Source: Comamonadaceae bacterium (GTDB taxonomy: Bacteria > Pseudomonadota > Gammaproteobacteria > Burkholderiales > Burkholderiaceae_C). Taken from it: DNA of 64,000 nt. The stretch is from the NCBI GenBank assembly GCA_027488115.1, contig JAIYCG010000037.1:1-64000 (forward strand), given 5' to 3'. Positions 50,610 through 60,047 of the stretch are shown piece after piece. The position numbers and the translations under genes are program-made. Position 1 is the stretch's first letter, and the number at the start of each line of letters is the position of its first letter. A model generated the notes under the pieces. It was not told the origin of the DNA. It saw only the letters and a list, made by a program, of their open reading frames with translations, and ran no database searches.

Positions 50610-51575
50610 TCAATTGAAACCGCCAATACGGCTCAAGTTTCCAAAATTCATCCATACAAAAAATGCCCTGCCCACAATGTTGGCGTCAGGTACAAAGCCC
50701 CAATAGCGAGAATCAAGCGAGTTGTCTCTATTGTCGCCCATCATGAAGTAATGGCCTGCAGGCACCTTACAAGTAACGCCTTCGACAGTGTAGTTGCACT
50801 GATCTCTAAAGGCAAAATCGTCTGCCCCTGGAATAAAGGCAGGGCGCTCGTCGTCCACAATCAAATTGTGTGGCTTGCTGCCTAATTTTTCCTGTGACTG
50901 CTTGAAGTAACGCATGACAGATTCATCAAAAAACTCAGGCAATAACTCGGTGGGCACAGGCTGACCATTGATGCTGAGTTTTTTATTCAAGTAAGCGACT
51001 TCGTCACCCGGAATGCCAACCACTCGCTTGATGTAGTCCACACTGGGCCGAGGAGGATACCGAAAAACCATGACGTCTCCGCGCGCAACGGGCGTACCTT
51101 GTGTTAGCTTGATATTGGCCACCGGCAAACGAACACCGTAGTGGAACTTGTTGACCAAAATCAAGTCGCCGATCCACAAGGTTGGGATCATGGAGCCAGA
51201 AGGAATTTTGAAGGGCTCAAACAAAAAAGAGCGCAAAACAAAGACGACCAAAATGACGGGAAAAAGACCAGCCGTCCAGTCCAACCACCATGGCTGCATC
51301 AGAAGACGGGTGCGTGCTTCACCTGTGTCGGTGTCTTGACGATCGATACCCATTTGGGTCAGCTCTTGCTTGCGCTTTGCCGCATCAAGATCAAGTTGCT
51401 CGACCGCCTTCATGCGCTGCGGCCAAAAGTAGAACTTTTCTGCCAGCCAATAAGCACCTGAGATGAAGACCGCCATGAGCATGAGCAAGGCAAAGTTGCC
51501 TTCTATCATTCCAAAATACCATGCCCCGGCATATCCACAAAAAGCGGCCAGCAAAAAACCCGTTAAAACTTCCAT
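50610..51575 (-). CDS. lepB: Signal peptidase I
   Basis: Inner-membrane serine protease removing signal peptides. From the ATG at 51575, overlapping the lepA stop, the protein is 321 aa. Two N-terminal hydrophobic segments (about 4-45) and a third near 100-118 precede the catalytic serine in IPSGSMIPTL and the general-base lysine in DYIKRVVGIPGD. The C-terminal GDNRDNSLDSRYWG block is present. A TTG one codon upstream is possible. Confidence 0.96.
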   Translation of the reverse strand: MEVLTGFLLAAFCGYAGAWYFGMIEGNFALLMLMAVFISGAYWLAEKFYFWPQRMKAVEQLDLDAAKRKQELTQMGIDRQDTDTGEARTRLLMQPWWLDWTAGLFPVILVVFVLRSFLFEPFKIPSGSMIPTLWIGDLILVNKFHYGVRLPVANIKLTQGTPVARGDVMVFRYPPRPSVDYIKRVVGIPGDEVAYLNKKLSINGQPVPTELLPEFFDESVMRYFKQSQEKLGSKPHNLIVDDERPAFIPGADDFAFRDQCNYTVEGVTCKVPAGHYFMMGDNRDNSLDSRYWGFVPDANIVGRAFFVWMNFGNLSRIGGFN

Positions 51576-53383
51576 CAATCTTCCACCTGAAGAATAGCCA
51601 AGAACGCCTCTTGAGGCACCTCAACTGAGCCAATTTGTTTCATCCGTTTTTTTCCCGCTTTTTGTTTCTCGAGCAATTTGCGCTTGCGGGTGATGTCGCC
51701 ACCATAGCACTTGGCCAACACATTTTTGCGCAAGGCTTTGACCGTTTCACGGGCAATGATGTTGGCACCAATAGCGGCCTGGATGGCCACATCGAACATT
51801 TGTCGACTGATGATTTCACGCATTTTAGCCACGACCGCACGTCCGCGATAGGCTGCTTGGGTGCGGTGCACAATGATGGACAGGGCATCAACTTTTTCGC
51901 CGTTGAGCAAAATATCCACTTTCACGACATCAGACGCGCGGTATTCTTTGAATTCATAGTCCATCGAAGCATAGCCCCTGGACACTGATTTCAATTTGTC
52001 GAAGAAGTCCAAGACGATTTCGCCCAATGGCATTTCATAAGTGAGCATGACCTGACGACCGTGATAGGCCATGTTGAGTTGAACACCCCGCTTCTGATTG
52101 GCCAAGGTCATGACGGGGCCAACGTAGTCTTGGGGCATGTACAAATGGACGGTGACGATGGGCTCGCGAATCTCTTGCATCTTGCCTTGGTCAGGCATTT
52201 TGGCGGGGTTCTCCACCATGACCACCTCGCCATCGCCCTTCACAACTTCATAAACCACACTGGGTGCTGTTGTGATCAGGTCTTGGTCAAACTCGCGCTC
52301 CAGTCGCTCTTGCACAATTTCCATGTGCAGCAATCCCAAGAAGCCACAGCGAAAACCAAATCCAAGGGCTTGGGAAACCTCAGCTTCGTAATGCAATGAG
52401 GAATCGTTCAGCTTGAGTTTCTCAAGGGCATCTCGCAAAGAGTCGTATTGGTTGGCTTCCGTCGGGTACAAACCCGCAAACACCTGAGGCTGAATTTCCT
52501 TGAAACCAGGCAATGCTTTCTCGGCAGGACCTAAATTGTTGGGGAGTTTCTTTTCCAGCGTGATGGTGTCGCCAACTTTGGCAGCTTGCAGCTCTTTGAT
52601 GCCAGCAATGATGTAGCCCACCTCACCTGCTTCCAGACTGTCACGAGACTCATTGGCGGGGGTAAATACGCCCATGGTGTCTGCGTTGTACACAGTCCCT
52701 GTGGCCATCATTTTGAAACGCTCGCCTTTGCCCAATCTGCCATCGACCACACGGACCAACATCACGACACCCACATAGGTATCGAACCAACTGTCGACGA
52801 TCATGGCGCGCAGCGGGGCGCTAGGGTTTCCCTTGGGTGCGGGAATTTTGGCGACGATGGCCTCCAAAATTTCATCGATACCCATTCCAGTTTTGGCCGA
52901 ACAAGGGATAGCCTCACTGGCATCGATGCCAATGACGTCTTCTACTTCGGCTTTTGCATTTTCAGGATCGGCTTGTGGTAAATCCATCTTGTTGAGAACG
53001 GGTACCACCTCGACACCCAAGTCTAGCGCGGTGTAGCAATTGGCAACGGTTTGCGCTTCAACACCTTGACTGGCGTCGACAACCAACAATGCGCCCTCGC
53101 AAGCAGACAAGGAACGCGAAACTTCGTAAGAGAAGTCAACATGACCTGGCGTGTCGATCAAATTGAGGTTGTAAATTTGCCCATCTTTCGCTTTGTATTG
53201 CAGCGAAGCTGTTTGCGCTTTGATGGTAATGCCACGTTCTTTTTCGATGTCCATGGAATCTAAAACTTGGGCTTGCATTTCGCGCTCTTGCAAACCGCCG
53301 CAACGTTGAATCAATCTATCGGCGAGCGTCGATTTGCCATGATCGATGTGCGCAATGATGGAGAAATTTCTGATGTGATTCAT
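51575..53383 (-). CDS. lepA: Elongation factor 4 (back-translocating GTPase)
   Basis: Ribosome-bound GTPase that acts in stalled translation and in 30S assembly. From the ATG at 53383 the protein is 602 aa. G1 is [15 protein letters not shown]3 DTPGHVDF, G4 NKMD; the LepA-specific C-terminus includes [21 protein letters not shown]. First gene of the lepA-lepB-rnc-era-recO-pdxJ-acpS-nagZ run. A terminator hairpin ends just 44 bases upstream, so its promoter position is unusual. Confidence 0.98.
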   Translation of the reverse strand: MNHIRNFSIIAHIDHGKSTLADRLIQRCGGLQEREMQAQVLDSMDIEKERGITIKAQTASLQYKAKDGQIYNLNLIDTPGHVDFSYEVSRSLSACEGALLVVDASQGVEAQTVANCYTALDLGVEVVPVLNKMDLPQADPENAKAEVEDVIGIDASEAIPCSAKTGMGIDEILEAIVAKIPAPKGNPSAPLRAMIVDSWFDTYVGVVMLVRVVDGRLGKGERFKMMATGTVYNADTMGVFTPANESRDSLEAGEVGYIIAGIKELQAAKVGDTITLEKKLPNNLGPAEKALPGFKEIQPQVFAGLYPTEANQYDSLRDALEKLKLNDSSLHYEAEVSQALGFGFRCGFLGLLHMEIVQERLEREFDQDLITTAPSVVYEVVKGDGEVVMVENPAKMPDQGKMQEIREPIVTVHLYMPQDYVGPVMTLANQKRGVQLNMAYHGRQVMLTYEMPLGEIVLDFFDKLKSVSRGYASMDYEFKEYRASDVVKVDILLNGEKVDALSIIVHRTQAAYRGRAVVAKMREIISRQMFDVAIQAAIGANIIARETVKALRKNVLAKCYGGDITRKRKLLEKQKAGKKRMKQIGSVEVPQEAFLAILQVED

Positions 53384-53426
53384 CAAGGACCAGTTACAAG
53401 TGTTTGAGATTCAATGGAGTCAGCAA

Positions 53427-53458
53427 GAAAAAAGGGCGCGTCGAATGAGGACGCGCCC
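53427..53458 (-). terminator. Minus-strand intrinsic terminator upstream of lepA
   Basis: GGGCGCGTC pairs perfectly with GACGCGCCC across a 7-base loop; on the minus strand it is followed by six T residues. It probably ends the fab/degP transcript, but about 380 bases after the degP stop, giving a long 3' untranslated region. Confidence 0.85.
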
Positions 53459-53551
53459 TGAACCAACAATCAATGGCAACTGCGATAGTTGGGACTTCAT
53501 TGTAGGCAAAAAGCCAGACACGTACAGCCCCAAAACAGCACTTTGCAGGTC

Positions 53552-53567
53552 GTTGCAAGCTTGCAAC
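53552..53567. promoter_or_regulatory. Perfect 16-base palindrome
   Basis: GTTGCAAGCTTGCAAC reads the same on both strands and is followed by six A residues. It lies in the gene-free lepA/degP gap. A dimeric repressor site or a hairpin are both possible. Confidence 0.5.
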
Positions 53568-53574
53568 AAAAAAC

Positions 53575-53641
53575 TTATGAACAGCTTATTCACAATAAAG
53601 GCTTACTGTATATGAATAACTTGTGGGTCTTCTGTGGATCA
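53575..53641. promoter_or_regulatory. Cluster of DnaA-box-like nonamers
   Basis: TTATTCACA at 53586 fits the consensus TTATNCACA fully. TTATGAACA at 53575, 11 bases away in the same orientation, has one mismatch, and TGTGGATCA at 53633 on the other strand has one mismatch. The cluster is too small for an origin, and dnaA/dnaN are not nearby. Confidence 0.3.
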
Positions 53642-53643
53642 CC

Positions 53644-53694
53644 GGTGGACTGATGTGGGACATCCCACATTGTGAATCCACCTCTGCTTTTTTT
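53644..53694 (+). terminator. Two-part hairpin with T-run on the plus strand, no gene upstream
   Basis: An outer stem GGTGGA/TCCACC encloses an inner stem ATGTGGG/CCCACAT with loop ACAT, followed after five bases by seven T residues. This looks like an intrinsic terminator for a plus-strand transcript, yet the nearest plus-strand gene is more than 7 kb away. It could end a small RNA starting around 53500-53625. Confidence 0.5.
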
Positions 53695-53836
53695 GACATG
53701 AATATTGGTCCAAGTGATCAGATTTTAACCATTTTCGAAAATCACTTCACTAAAAAGTTAGTGTCCGCCAACATAAAAATATTTTTCAGATGAAGGAAAA
53801 CCTGTGAATTGAAAGGGACTCTTGACAAGCACAAGA

Positions 53837-55330
53837 TCAGGAATTGGGACGAACCAAGGTGTATCTTGTCAACTCTCCCCGTTTGAAAAGAACACTCACA
53901 GGTTTGGACTTGTCCAATTTGCCAATAGCGACAGTAAAGTCTTTAGCTTGTGTGACTTCGATGTTGCCAACCGCCAAAATCACATCACCCTCTCTCAAGC
54001 CTGCCTTGATTGCAGGTTCCATCACACTTTCGACTCGAACACCGCCTTTGATTTTCAAATCTGCTTTTTGAGCATCGGTCAAATCGGCCACCATCAAACC
54101 CAAGCCTTGAACCGAATTCGCAGACTTCGGCTTTTCTTCAGGTTCAGACGATGGCTTGGCAACTTTCTCGGGTTCCAACTCTGCAATCACGATGCTCAAT
54201 TCTTTGCTTGCACCCCTTCGGAAAATCGTCAAGTTACTTTTGGTCCCTGGCTTGGTGTTGCCAACCAGTCTTGGTAAGTCAGAGGACTTCTCAATTGGCT
54301 TGCCATCGATTTTGAGGATCACGTCGCCAGCTTCCAATCCTGCTTTGTCAGCAGGTGCACCTGGCTCAATGCGATTGACGAGTGCACCTTGCGCTTTGCC
54401 CAAACCAATCGATTCAGCCAGTTCTTTGGTCACTGGCTCAATTTGAACCCCAATTCGACCCCGCGTCACGCGGCCAGTGGCACGCAACTGCTCGCTGACT
54501 CGCATGGCCTCGTCCATGGGGATTGAAAAAGAAATGCCCATGAATCCACCAGAGCGAGAATAAATTTGGCTGTTGATACCGACCACCTCTCCTCGCATGT
54601 TGATGAGTGGACCCCCTGAATTTCCGGGGTTGATGGCGACATCGGTTTGGATGAGTGGCAAATAGTCACCTGTGTCGCGTTGCTTTGCGCTCACAATGCC
54701 CGCCGTGACCGTGTTGTCAAGGCCGAAAGGTGAGCCGATGGCCATCACCCACTCGCCCACTTTCAAGCGCGACACATCACCGACTTTGACAGCCGGAAGA
54801 CCCGTTGCTTGTATTTTGACAACAGCCACATCTGAGCGTTTATCCACACCAATGATTTTGGCCTTGAACTCTCTTTTGTCAGTCAAAGTGACAAGCACCT
54901 CATCGGCGCCGTCGACCACATGCGCATTGGTCATGATCAGACCATCTGAAGTCAAAATAAAACCTGAGCCCACACCTCGGGGTTGAGACTCTTCTGGCGC
55001 AGGGGTTCTACCCTGCCTGGGCGCCTGCCGAGGGGCATTGGGATTGTTGGGGGTATTTGGCATGGGAATACCAAAGAATCGACGGAACAACTCTTGAGTC
55101 TCCTCATCCATGCCACCGCCATTGCCAGGTTGGCTGCGAACTTTTTCCAAGGTTCGAATGTTGACCACCGAAGGTCCTACTTGTTCAACCAGTTCTGTAA
55201 AGTCTGGCAGACCCTTGACGATGGTTTGCTGTGCAAGGGCGACAACTGGCGTGAGCACGGTCGCCATCAGCCCCATCGACACAAACAATGCTAGCGCTAC
55301 ACCTTGCGATTTAAAACTCAACTGTTTCAT
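53837..55330 (-). CDS. degP: Periplasmic serine protease/chaperone, DegP/MucD family
   Basis: Degrades misfolded envelope proteins. From the ATG at 55330 the protein is 497 aa. A signal peptide (LALFVSMGLMATVLTPVVALA) is followed by a trypsin-like domain with histidine in TNAHVVDG, aspartate in GVDKRSDVAVV and serine in NPGNSGGPLIN, and two PDZ domains (about 280-370 and 395-485). It is normally preceded by rpoE and rseA/rseB; here a YgfX-like gene and fabF precede it. Also called mucD. Confidence 0.93.
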   Translation of the reverse strand: MKQLSFKSQGVALALFVSMGLMATVLTPVVALAQQTIVKGLPDFTELVEQVGPSVVNIRTLEKVRSQPGNGGGMDEETQELFRRFFGIPMPNTPNNPNAPRQAPRQGRTPAPEESQPRGVGSGFILTSDGLIMTNAHVVDGADEVLVTLTDKREFKAKIIGVDKRSDVAVVKIQATGLPAVKVGDVSRLKVGEWVMAIGSPFGLDNTVTAGIVSAKQRDTGDYLPLIQTDVAINPGNSGGPLINMRGEVVGINSQIYSRSGGFMGISFSIPMDEAMRVSEQLRATGRVTRGRIGVQIEPVTKELAESIGLGKAQGALVNRIEPGAPADKAGLEAGDVILKIDGKPIEKSSDLPRLVGNTKPGTKSNLTIFRRGASKELSIVIAELEPEKVAKPSSEPEEKPKSANSVQGLGLMVADLTDAQKADLKIKGGVRVESVMEPAIKAGLREGDVILAVGNIEVTQAKDFTVAIGKLDKSKPVSVLFKRGELTRYTLVRPNS

Positions 55331-55369
55331 AGACTCAGCAAACTCCAATTTATTCTCTATAAAGAAAAC

Positions 55370-55813
55370 TCATTCTGAACGCGAATATACAGCGCAACGA
55401 AATCCATGCCAACGCTCAGGGAATGAGCTCTTTGAAATCCAAAACCACCGCCGGAGTGAGTTCGGTTTGATCAAAGAGATGAGCAAGGATTTTTGAAAAT
55501 CTAAATGGACGCTGAGTGCGTAACTGTCATGGACAGGTGGGTCAATGGGGTACTGATGCACCGTGTGAACCTGCCAAGTCTGTCCATCCCAACAAAGCCA
55601 ATATTGACCCAATGGATACCGCCATGAGATGGCCGCATAAAGAGACAGTAAAAACCAAAGCACCAAAAAACCAGCGGCTCGCCACACCTCAAAAAAGCCA
55701 CCCCAAAGGCCTAACGCAAAAGCCATGAGAGAAAGCGTTGAAAACAGCAGTGCCAACCAAGAGGCCCAAGCAAAACGCCCCACCGGATAATCGACCGATG
55801 GGGCGTTTTGCAT
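55370..55813 (-). CDS. YgfX-like small membrane protein
   Basis: Probable inner-membrane protein, 147 aa. Two hydrophobic segments (about 14-35 and 41-63: SWLALLFSTLSLMAFALGLW, AAGFLVLWFLLSLYAA) precede a soluble tryptophan-rich part with YWLCWDGQTWQVH and RRWFWISKSSFPERWHGFRC. This pattern resembles the YgfX/CptA family, whose members accompany SdhE in enterobacteria. It starts 8 bases after the fabF stop. The family assignment is by eye. Confidence 0.6.
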   Translation of the reverse strand: MQNAPSVDYPVGRFAWASWLALLFSTLSLMAFALGLWGGFFEVWRAAGFLVLWFLLSLYAAISWRYPLGQYWLCWDGQTWQVHTVHQYPIDPPVHDSYALSVHLDFQKSLLISLIKPNSLRRWFWISKSSFPERWHGFRCAVYSRSE

Positions 55814-55821
55814 TGATTGAA

Positions 55822-57066
55822 TTAAACCCGGCGGAAAACTAAACTGCCATTGGTACCACCAAAACCAAAATTATTTTTCAGGGCATATTCAATGTTGACA
55901 TCTCGTGCGGTGTTGGCACAGTAATCCAAGTCACACTCAGGATCTTGGTTGTCTAAATTGATGGTGGGAGGCACTTTTTGATGGTGCAATGCCAAAACCG
56001 TAAAAACACTTTCAATGCCGCCTGCACCGCCCAACAAATGGCCGGTCATGGACTTGGTAGAACTGACCAAAGTTTTCTGAGCATGATCACCCAAGGCTGC
56101 TTTGATAGCATTGGTTTCATTGACATCCCCCAGGGGCGTTGAAGTGCCATGTGCATTCAAGTAGCCCACTTGATCTGCATTGATCCCTGCATTGCGCATG
56201 GCTGAGACCATCGCTCGGCGAGGTCCGTCCATGCTGGGTGCAGTCATATGACCTGCATCAGCGCTCATGCCATAGCCACAAATTTCTGCGTAAATTTTGG
56301 CGCCACGGGCTTTGGCGTGTTCGAATTCTTCTACAACCATGACACCCGCACCTTCACCCAAGACAAAACCATCACGGTCTTTGTCCCAAGGGCGTGAAGC
56401 TGCAGCAGGATCATCGTTGCGTGTAGACAAGGCGCGCATCGCAGCAAAGCCGCCCAAGCCGAGTGGCGATATGGTGGCTTCAGATCCTCCTGCTACCACC
56501 ACGTCTGCATCTCCGTATTCAATCATGCGGCTGGCTTCGCCAATGCAGTGAAGACCGGTAGTGCAAGCGGTGACAACAGCCAAGTTGGGGCCTTTGAAAC
56601 CAAAACGCATAGAGACATGGCCAGCAATCATGTTGATGATGGAAGCAGGCACAAAGAATGGGGAAATACGCCGTGGGCCGCGCGCTGTGTACTCGACATG
56701 CGTCTGCTCAATCATGGGCAAACCGCCAATGCCAGAACCAATGACACATGCAATGCGAGTGGCCAGCTCGTCATCCAAAGCTTCGCCCGTGGGCAAGCCG
56801 GCATCTGCCACAGCTTGAGCAGCTGCAGCAATGCCATAGTGAATGAAAGTGTCCATCGTGCGCGCCTCTTTGGCACTGATGTACTGCTCCAAATTGAAAC
56901 CCTTCACCTCGCCTGCAATTCTGCAAGAAAAAGCAGTGGTGTCAAATTTAGAAATCAGGCCGATGCCAGATTGGCCTGCCAAGAGATTAGCCCATGCGTC
57001 CGCCACCGTGTTTCCAACGGGACTGATACATCCCAGGCCCGTGACAACAACGCGGCGACGGGTCAT
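55822..57066 (-). CDS. fabF: 3-oxoacyl-[acyl-carrier-protein] synthase II
   Basis: Elongates acyl-ACP with malonyl-ACP. The 414-aa thiolase-fold enzyme has the catalytic cysteine in [10 protein letters not shown] and histidines in [11 protein letters not shown] and [13 protein letters not shown], with [11 protein letters not shown] at the end. It lies 6 bases after acpP, the usual acpP-fabF pair. Confidence 0.97.
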   Translation of the reverse strand: MTRRRVVVTGLGCISPVGNTVADAWANLLAGQSGIGLISKFDTTAFSCRIAGEVKGFNLEQYISAKEARTMDTFIHYGIAAAAQAVADAGLPTGEALDDELATRIACVIGSGIGGLPMIEQTHVEYTARGPRRISPFFVPASIINMIAGHVSMRFGFKGPNLAVVTACTTGLHCIGEASRMIEYGDADVVVAGGSEATISPLGLGGFAAMRALSTRNDDPAAASRPWDKDRDGFVLGEGAGVMVVEEFEHAKARGAKIYAEICGYGMSADAGHMTAPSMDGPRRAMVSAMRNAGINADQVGYLNAHGTSTPLGDVNETNAIKAALGDHAQKTLVSSTKSMTGHLLGGAGGIESVFTVLALHHQKVPPTINLDNQDPECDLDYCANTARDVNIEYALKNNFGFGGTNGSLVFRRV

Positions 57067-57072
57067 CTCAGA

Positions 57073-57342
<270 letters not shown>

Positions 57343-57345
57343 TTA

Positions 57346-58101
57346 TCAGGACATGTGCATGCCGCCATTGACATGCAATTCTTGACCCGTAACGTAATTT
57401 GCCATAGGGCTGGCCAAATAAGACACTGCGTGGGCAATATCTTCTGGCATGCCTAGTTTACCTAATGGAATTTGCGCCAACAGTGCTTGGTGCTGCGCCT
57501 CTGGCAGAGCAGCCGTCATATCCGTCGCAATAAAGCCTGGTGCCACGCAATTGACCGTGATGTTTCGACTTCCCAATTCCCTCGCCAAAGCCCGGGTCAT
57601 GCCGGCCACGCCCGCTTTGGCCGCAGCGTAATTGGCTTGTCCTGGGTTGCCAGATGCACCCACCACGCTCGTGATGCTGATAATTCGGCCATAGCGCTGC
57701 TTCATCATGGGACGCATGACTGCGCGGCTCATCCGAAACACAGCCTTCAAATTGGTATCCAAAACAGCATCCCAATCATCGTCTTTCATGCGCATGGCCA
57801 AAGTGTCACGCGTGATGCCTGCGTTGTTTACCAACACATGCAAGCCGCCTTGTGACTTGACAATTTCTTCAATCAGGGCTTCACCTGCAGCAGCGTCATT
57901 GACATTCAAATTGGCGCCACGGCAGCCAGTAAAAGCCGACAAAGCTGCCGAAATTCGAGCCGCACCCTCGTCGGTGGTGGCCGTACCAATGACTTGCAAG
58001 CCTTGTTGGGCCAATTCCAGAGCAATGGCAGCGCCAATACCCCTAGAGGCACCCGTGACCAAAGCAACTTGGCCTTTGAATTCCGTGAACGAGCCACTCA
58101 T
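57346..58101 (-). CDS. fabG: 3-oxoacyl-[acyl-carrier-protein] reductase
   Basis: NADPH-dependent reduction of the keto group in each elongation round. The 251-aa short-chain dehydrogenase has the cofactor motif TGASRGIGAAIA, NNAGITRD, and the serine/tyrosine/lysine triad in SITSVVG and NYAAAKAG. It overlaps fabD by 4 bases. Confidence 0.97.
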   Translation of the reverse strand: MSGSFTEFKGQVALVTGASRGIGAAIALELAQQGLQVIGTATTDEGAARISAALSAFTGCRGANLNVNDAAAGEALIEEIVKSQGGLHVLVNNAGITRDTLAMRMKDDDWDAVLDTNLKAVFRMSRAVMRPMMKQRYGRIISITSVVGASGNPGQANYAAAKAGVAGMTRALARELGSRNITVNCVAPGFIATDMTAALPEAQHQALLAQIPLGKLGMPEDIAHAVSYLASPMANYVTGQELHVNGGMHMS

Positions 58102-59048
58102 GACAATGCTCCTTTGACTTCTGACAGCGAAGCAGGGTCGAACAAAGCCAAGCCCGTCATGTCTGCATCAATGCGCTTGACCATGCCGGCCAGTACTTTG
58201 CCGGGGCCGCACTCGACCACCCAATGAACGCCTTTGGACTTGATGGCTTGAACGCATTCCACCCAGCGAACAGGACCAAAAGCTTGACGATACAGTGCAT
58301 CGCGAATGCGATCGCCGTCAGATTCAACAGCAACATCGATGTTGTTGAGGACTGGAATTTGAGGGCTTGCAAAGGTGGTGCTGGCCAATTTTTCTTTGAG
58401 TTTCTCTGCTGCAGGCTTCATGAGGCTGGAATGAAAAGGCGCAGAAACAGGCAAGTTCAAAGCGCGTTTGGCGCCCATCGCTTTTAAAACTTCACAGGCT
58501 TTTTCAACAGCCGCTTTGCTACCCGCAATCACTGTTTGTGCGGGGTCATTGAAATTCACAGCTTCGACAACTTCGCCACTGCCTTGCGGAAAGCTGGCTT
58601 TTGCTTGCGCACACCCTTCGATGACTTTCGCAGCGTCCATTCCCAAGACTGCAGCCATGGCACCCACCCCCACGGCCACTGCTTCTTGCATGGCGGCAGC
58701 CCGAAACCTGACCAAAGGCGCAGCTTGCGCCAAAGTTAAAACGCCAGAGGCCACCAAGGCTGAATACTCACCCAATGAATGCCCAGCGACCACAGCGGGT
58801 GTCGCTCCACCCTCAGCCAACCAAGCGCGGTAGGCGGCGATGGCAGACACCAGCATCACCGGCTGGGTGTTGGTTGTGAGGGCCAATGCTTCTTTGGGGC
58901 CGTCATGAATCAGCGCCGTCAAATCTTCATTCATCGCATCCGATGCTTCTTTCAAAGTTTCAACAACAGCAGGATGGTCACCCCAAGCGTCTAACATGCC
59001 CACCGATTGAGAGCCTTGACCGGGGAATACAAAAGCGAAGGAACTCAT
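58098..59048 (-). CDS. fabD: Malonyl-CoA:ACP transacylase
   Basis: Transfers malonyl from CoA to ACP. The 316-aa protein has FPGQGSQSVGML, the nucleophile serine in AGHSLGEYSALVA and the catalytic histidine in PVSAPFHSSLMKP. The order fabH-fabD-fabG-acpP-fabF is the classical fatty-acid cluster. Confidence 0.97.
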   Translation of the reverse strand: MSSFAFVFPGQGSQSVGMLDAWGDHPAVVETLKEASDAMNEDLTALIHDGPKEALALTTNTQPVMLVSAIAAYRAWLAEGGATPAVVAGHSLGEYSALVASGVLTLAQAAPLVRFRAAAMQEAVAVGVGAMAAVLGMDAAKVIEGCAQAKASFPQGSGEVVEAVNFNDPAQTVIAGSKAAVEKACEVLKAMGAKRALNLPVSAPFHSSLMKPAAEKLKEKLASTTFASPQIPVLNNIDVAVESDGDRIRDALYRQAFGPVRWVECVQAIKSKGVHWVVECGPGKVLAGMVKRIDADMTGLALFDPASLSEVKGALS

Positions 59049-59069
59049 GGTTTCAAAATAAGCATTTTT

Positions 59070-60047
59070 TTAATATTTCAAGAGGACGGAGCCCCACGTA
59101 AAGCCACCACCCACGCCTTCGAGCATGAGGGTTTGGCCTTTGCTAATTTGTCCTGAACGCACGCCATGATCAAGCGCCAATGGAATGGATGCGGCAGATG
59201 TATTGCCATGCTGGTCAACCGTCACAATCACTTTTTCCATGGGCATTTTGAGCTTTCGCGCGGTACTTTGCATGATGCGGATATTGGCTTGGTGAGGAAT
59301 GAGCCAATCAATGTCACTGGCGTTCAAACCAGCTTTGCTCAAAGATGCTCGAGCCGTATCTTCTAGGACGCCTACAGCCAATTTGAAGACGGCTTGGCCG
59401 TCCATTTTCAGAACGGGATCACCCAAAATGGCACCGCCTGAAACATGGCCGGGTACACACAATATGTCTGAATACTTGCCGTCCGCATGGATGTCGGTTG
59501 CCAGAATGCCCGGTGTACTGGAAGCCTCCAAAACGACCGCGCCAGCACCATCTCCAAACAGCACGCAGGTGGTACGGTCTTTGAAATCAAGAATACGGCT
59601 GAAAACTTCAGAACCGATCACCAATGCGCGCTTGGCCGTACCCGTTTTGATCAAGGCGTCCGCCACAGTCAATGCGTAAATAAAGCCACTGCAAACCGCC
59701 TGCACATCAAAAACAGGGCACCCAACGATTCCCAATTTGTTTTGAAGCAAAGCAGCGGTTGAAGGAAATACCATGTCTGGCGTAGACGTTGCCACAACGA
59801 TGAGGTCGATGTCAGATGGCTGACATCCTGCCGCCTCCATAGCGCGACGGGCAGCTTCGGCGCCCAAATCGCTGCTGCCCACGCCGTCATCAACAAAATG
59901 TCGAGCGCGAATACCGGTACGCTCGACGATCCAATCGTCCGAGCTTTCAATGCCTTGGGCGGCCAACTCGGCAACCAGGTCCGCATTGGTCAGTCTTCTT
60001 GGTGGCAAAAAACTGCCCGTTCCAGAAATACGAGAGTAAATGGTCAT
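59070..60047 (-). CDS. fabH: 3-oxoacyl-[acyl-carrier-protein] synthase III
   Basis: Starts fatty-acid synthesis by condensing acetyl-CoA with malonyl-ACP. The 325-aa protein has the catalytic cysteine in [12 protein letters not shown], histidine in [11 protein letters not shown] and asparagine in [12 protein letters not shown]. Its start overlaps the plsX stop by 4 bases. Confidence 0.97.
   Translation of the reverse strand: MTIYSRISGTGSFLPPRRLTNADLVAELAAQGIESSDDWIVERTGIRARHFVDDGVGSSDLGAEAARRAMEAAGCQPSDIDLIVVATSTPDMVFPSTAALLQNKLGIVGCPVFDVQAVCSGFIYALTVADALIKTGTAKRALVIGSEVFSRILDFKDRTTCVLFGDGAGAVVLEASSTPGILATDIHADGKYSDILCVPGHVSGGAILGDPVLKMDGQAVFKLAVGVLEDTARASLSKAGLNASDIDWLIPHQANIRIMQSTARKLKMPMEKVIVTVDQHGNTSAASIPLALDHGVRSGQISKGQTLMLEGVGGGFTWGSVLLKY

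Larger units (their letters stand above)
53384..53836. other. Gene-free region between lepA and degP, the longest in the window
   Basis: No convincing coding sequence on either strand. It contains, from left to right, a minus-strand terminator (53427-53458), a 16-base palindrome (53552-53567), DnaA-box-like nonamers (53575-53641), and a two-part hairpin with a T-run on the plus strand (53644-53694). The last 140 bases before degP are AT-rich. It is the only stretch over 300 bases without a gene. Confidence 0.7.

Noticed and set aside
50583-50885. Plus-strand open frame of 100 codons over the lepB end
   Set aside because: It is antisense to the conserved C-terminal part of lepB; no ribosome-binding site or family similarity.
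53400-53615. Plus-strand open frame of 71 codons in the lepA/degP gap
   Set aside because: It runs through the terminator hairpin and the 16-base palindrome, and its composition is not protein-like.
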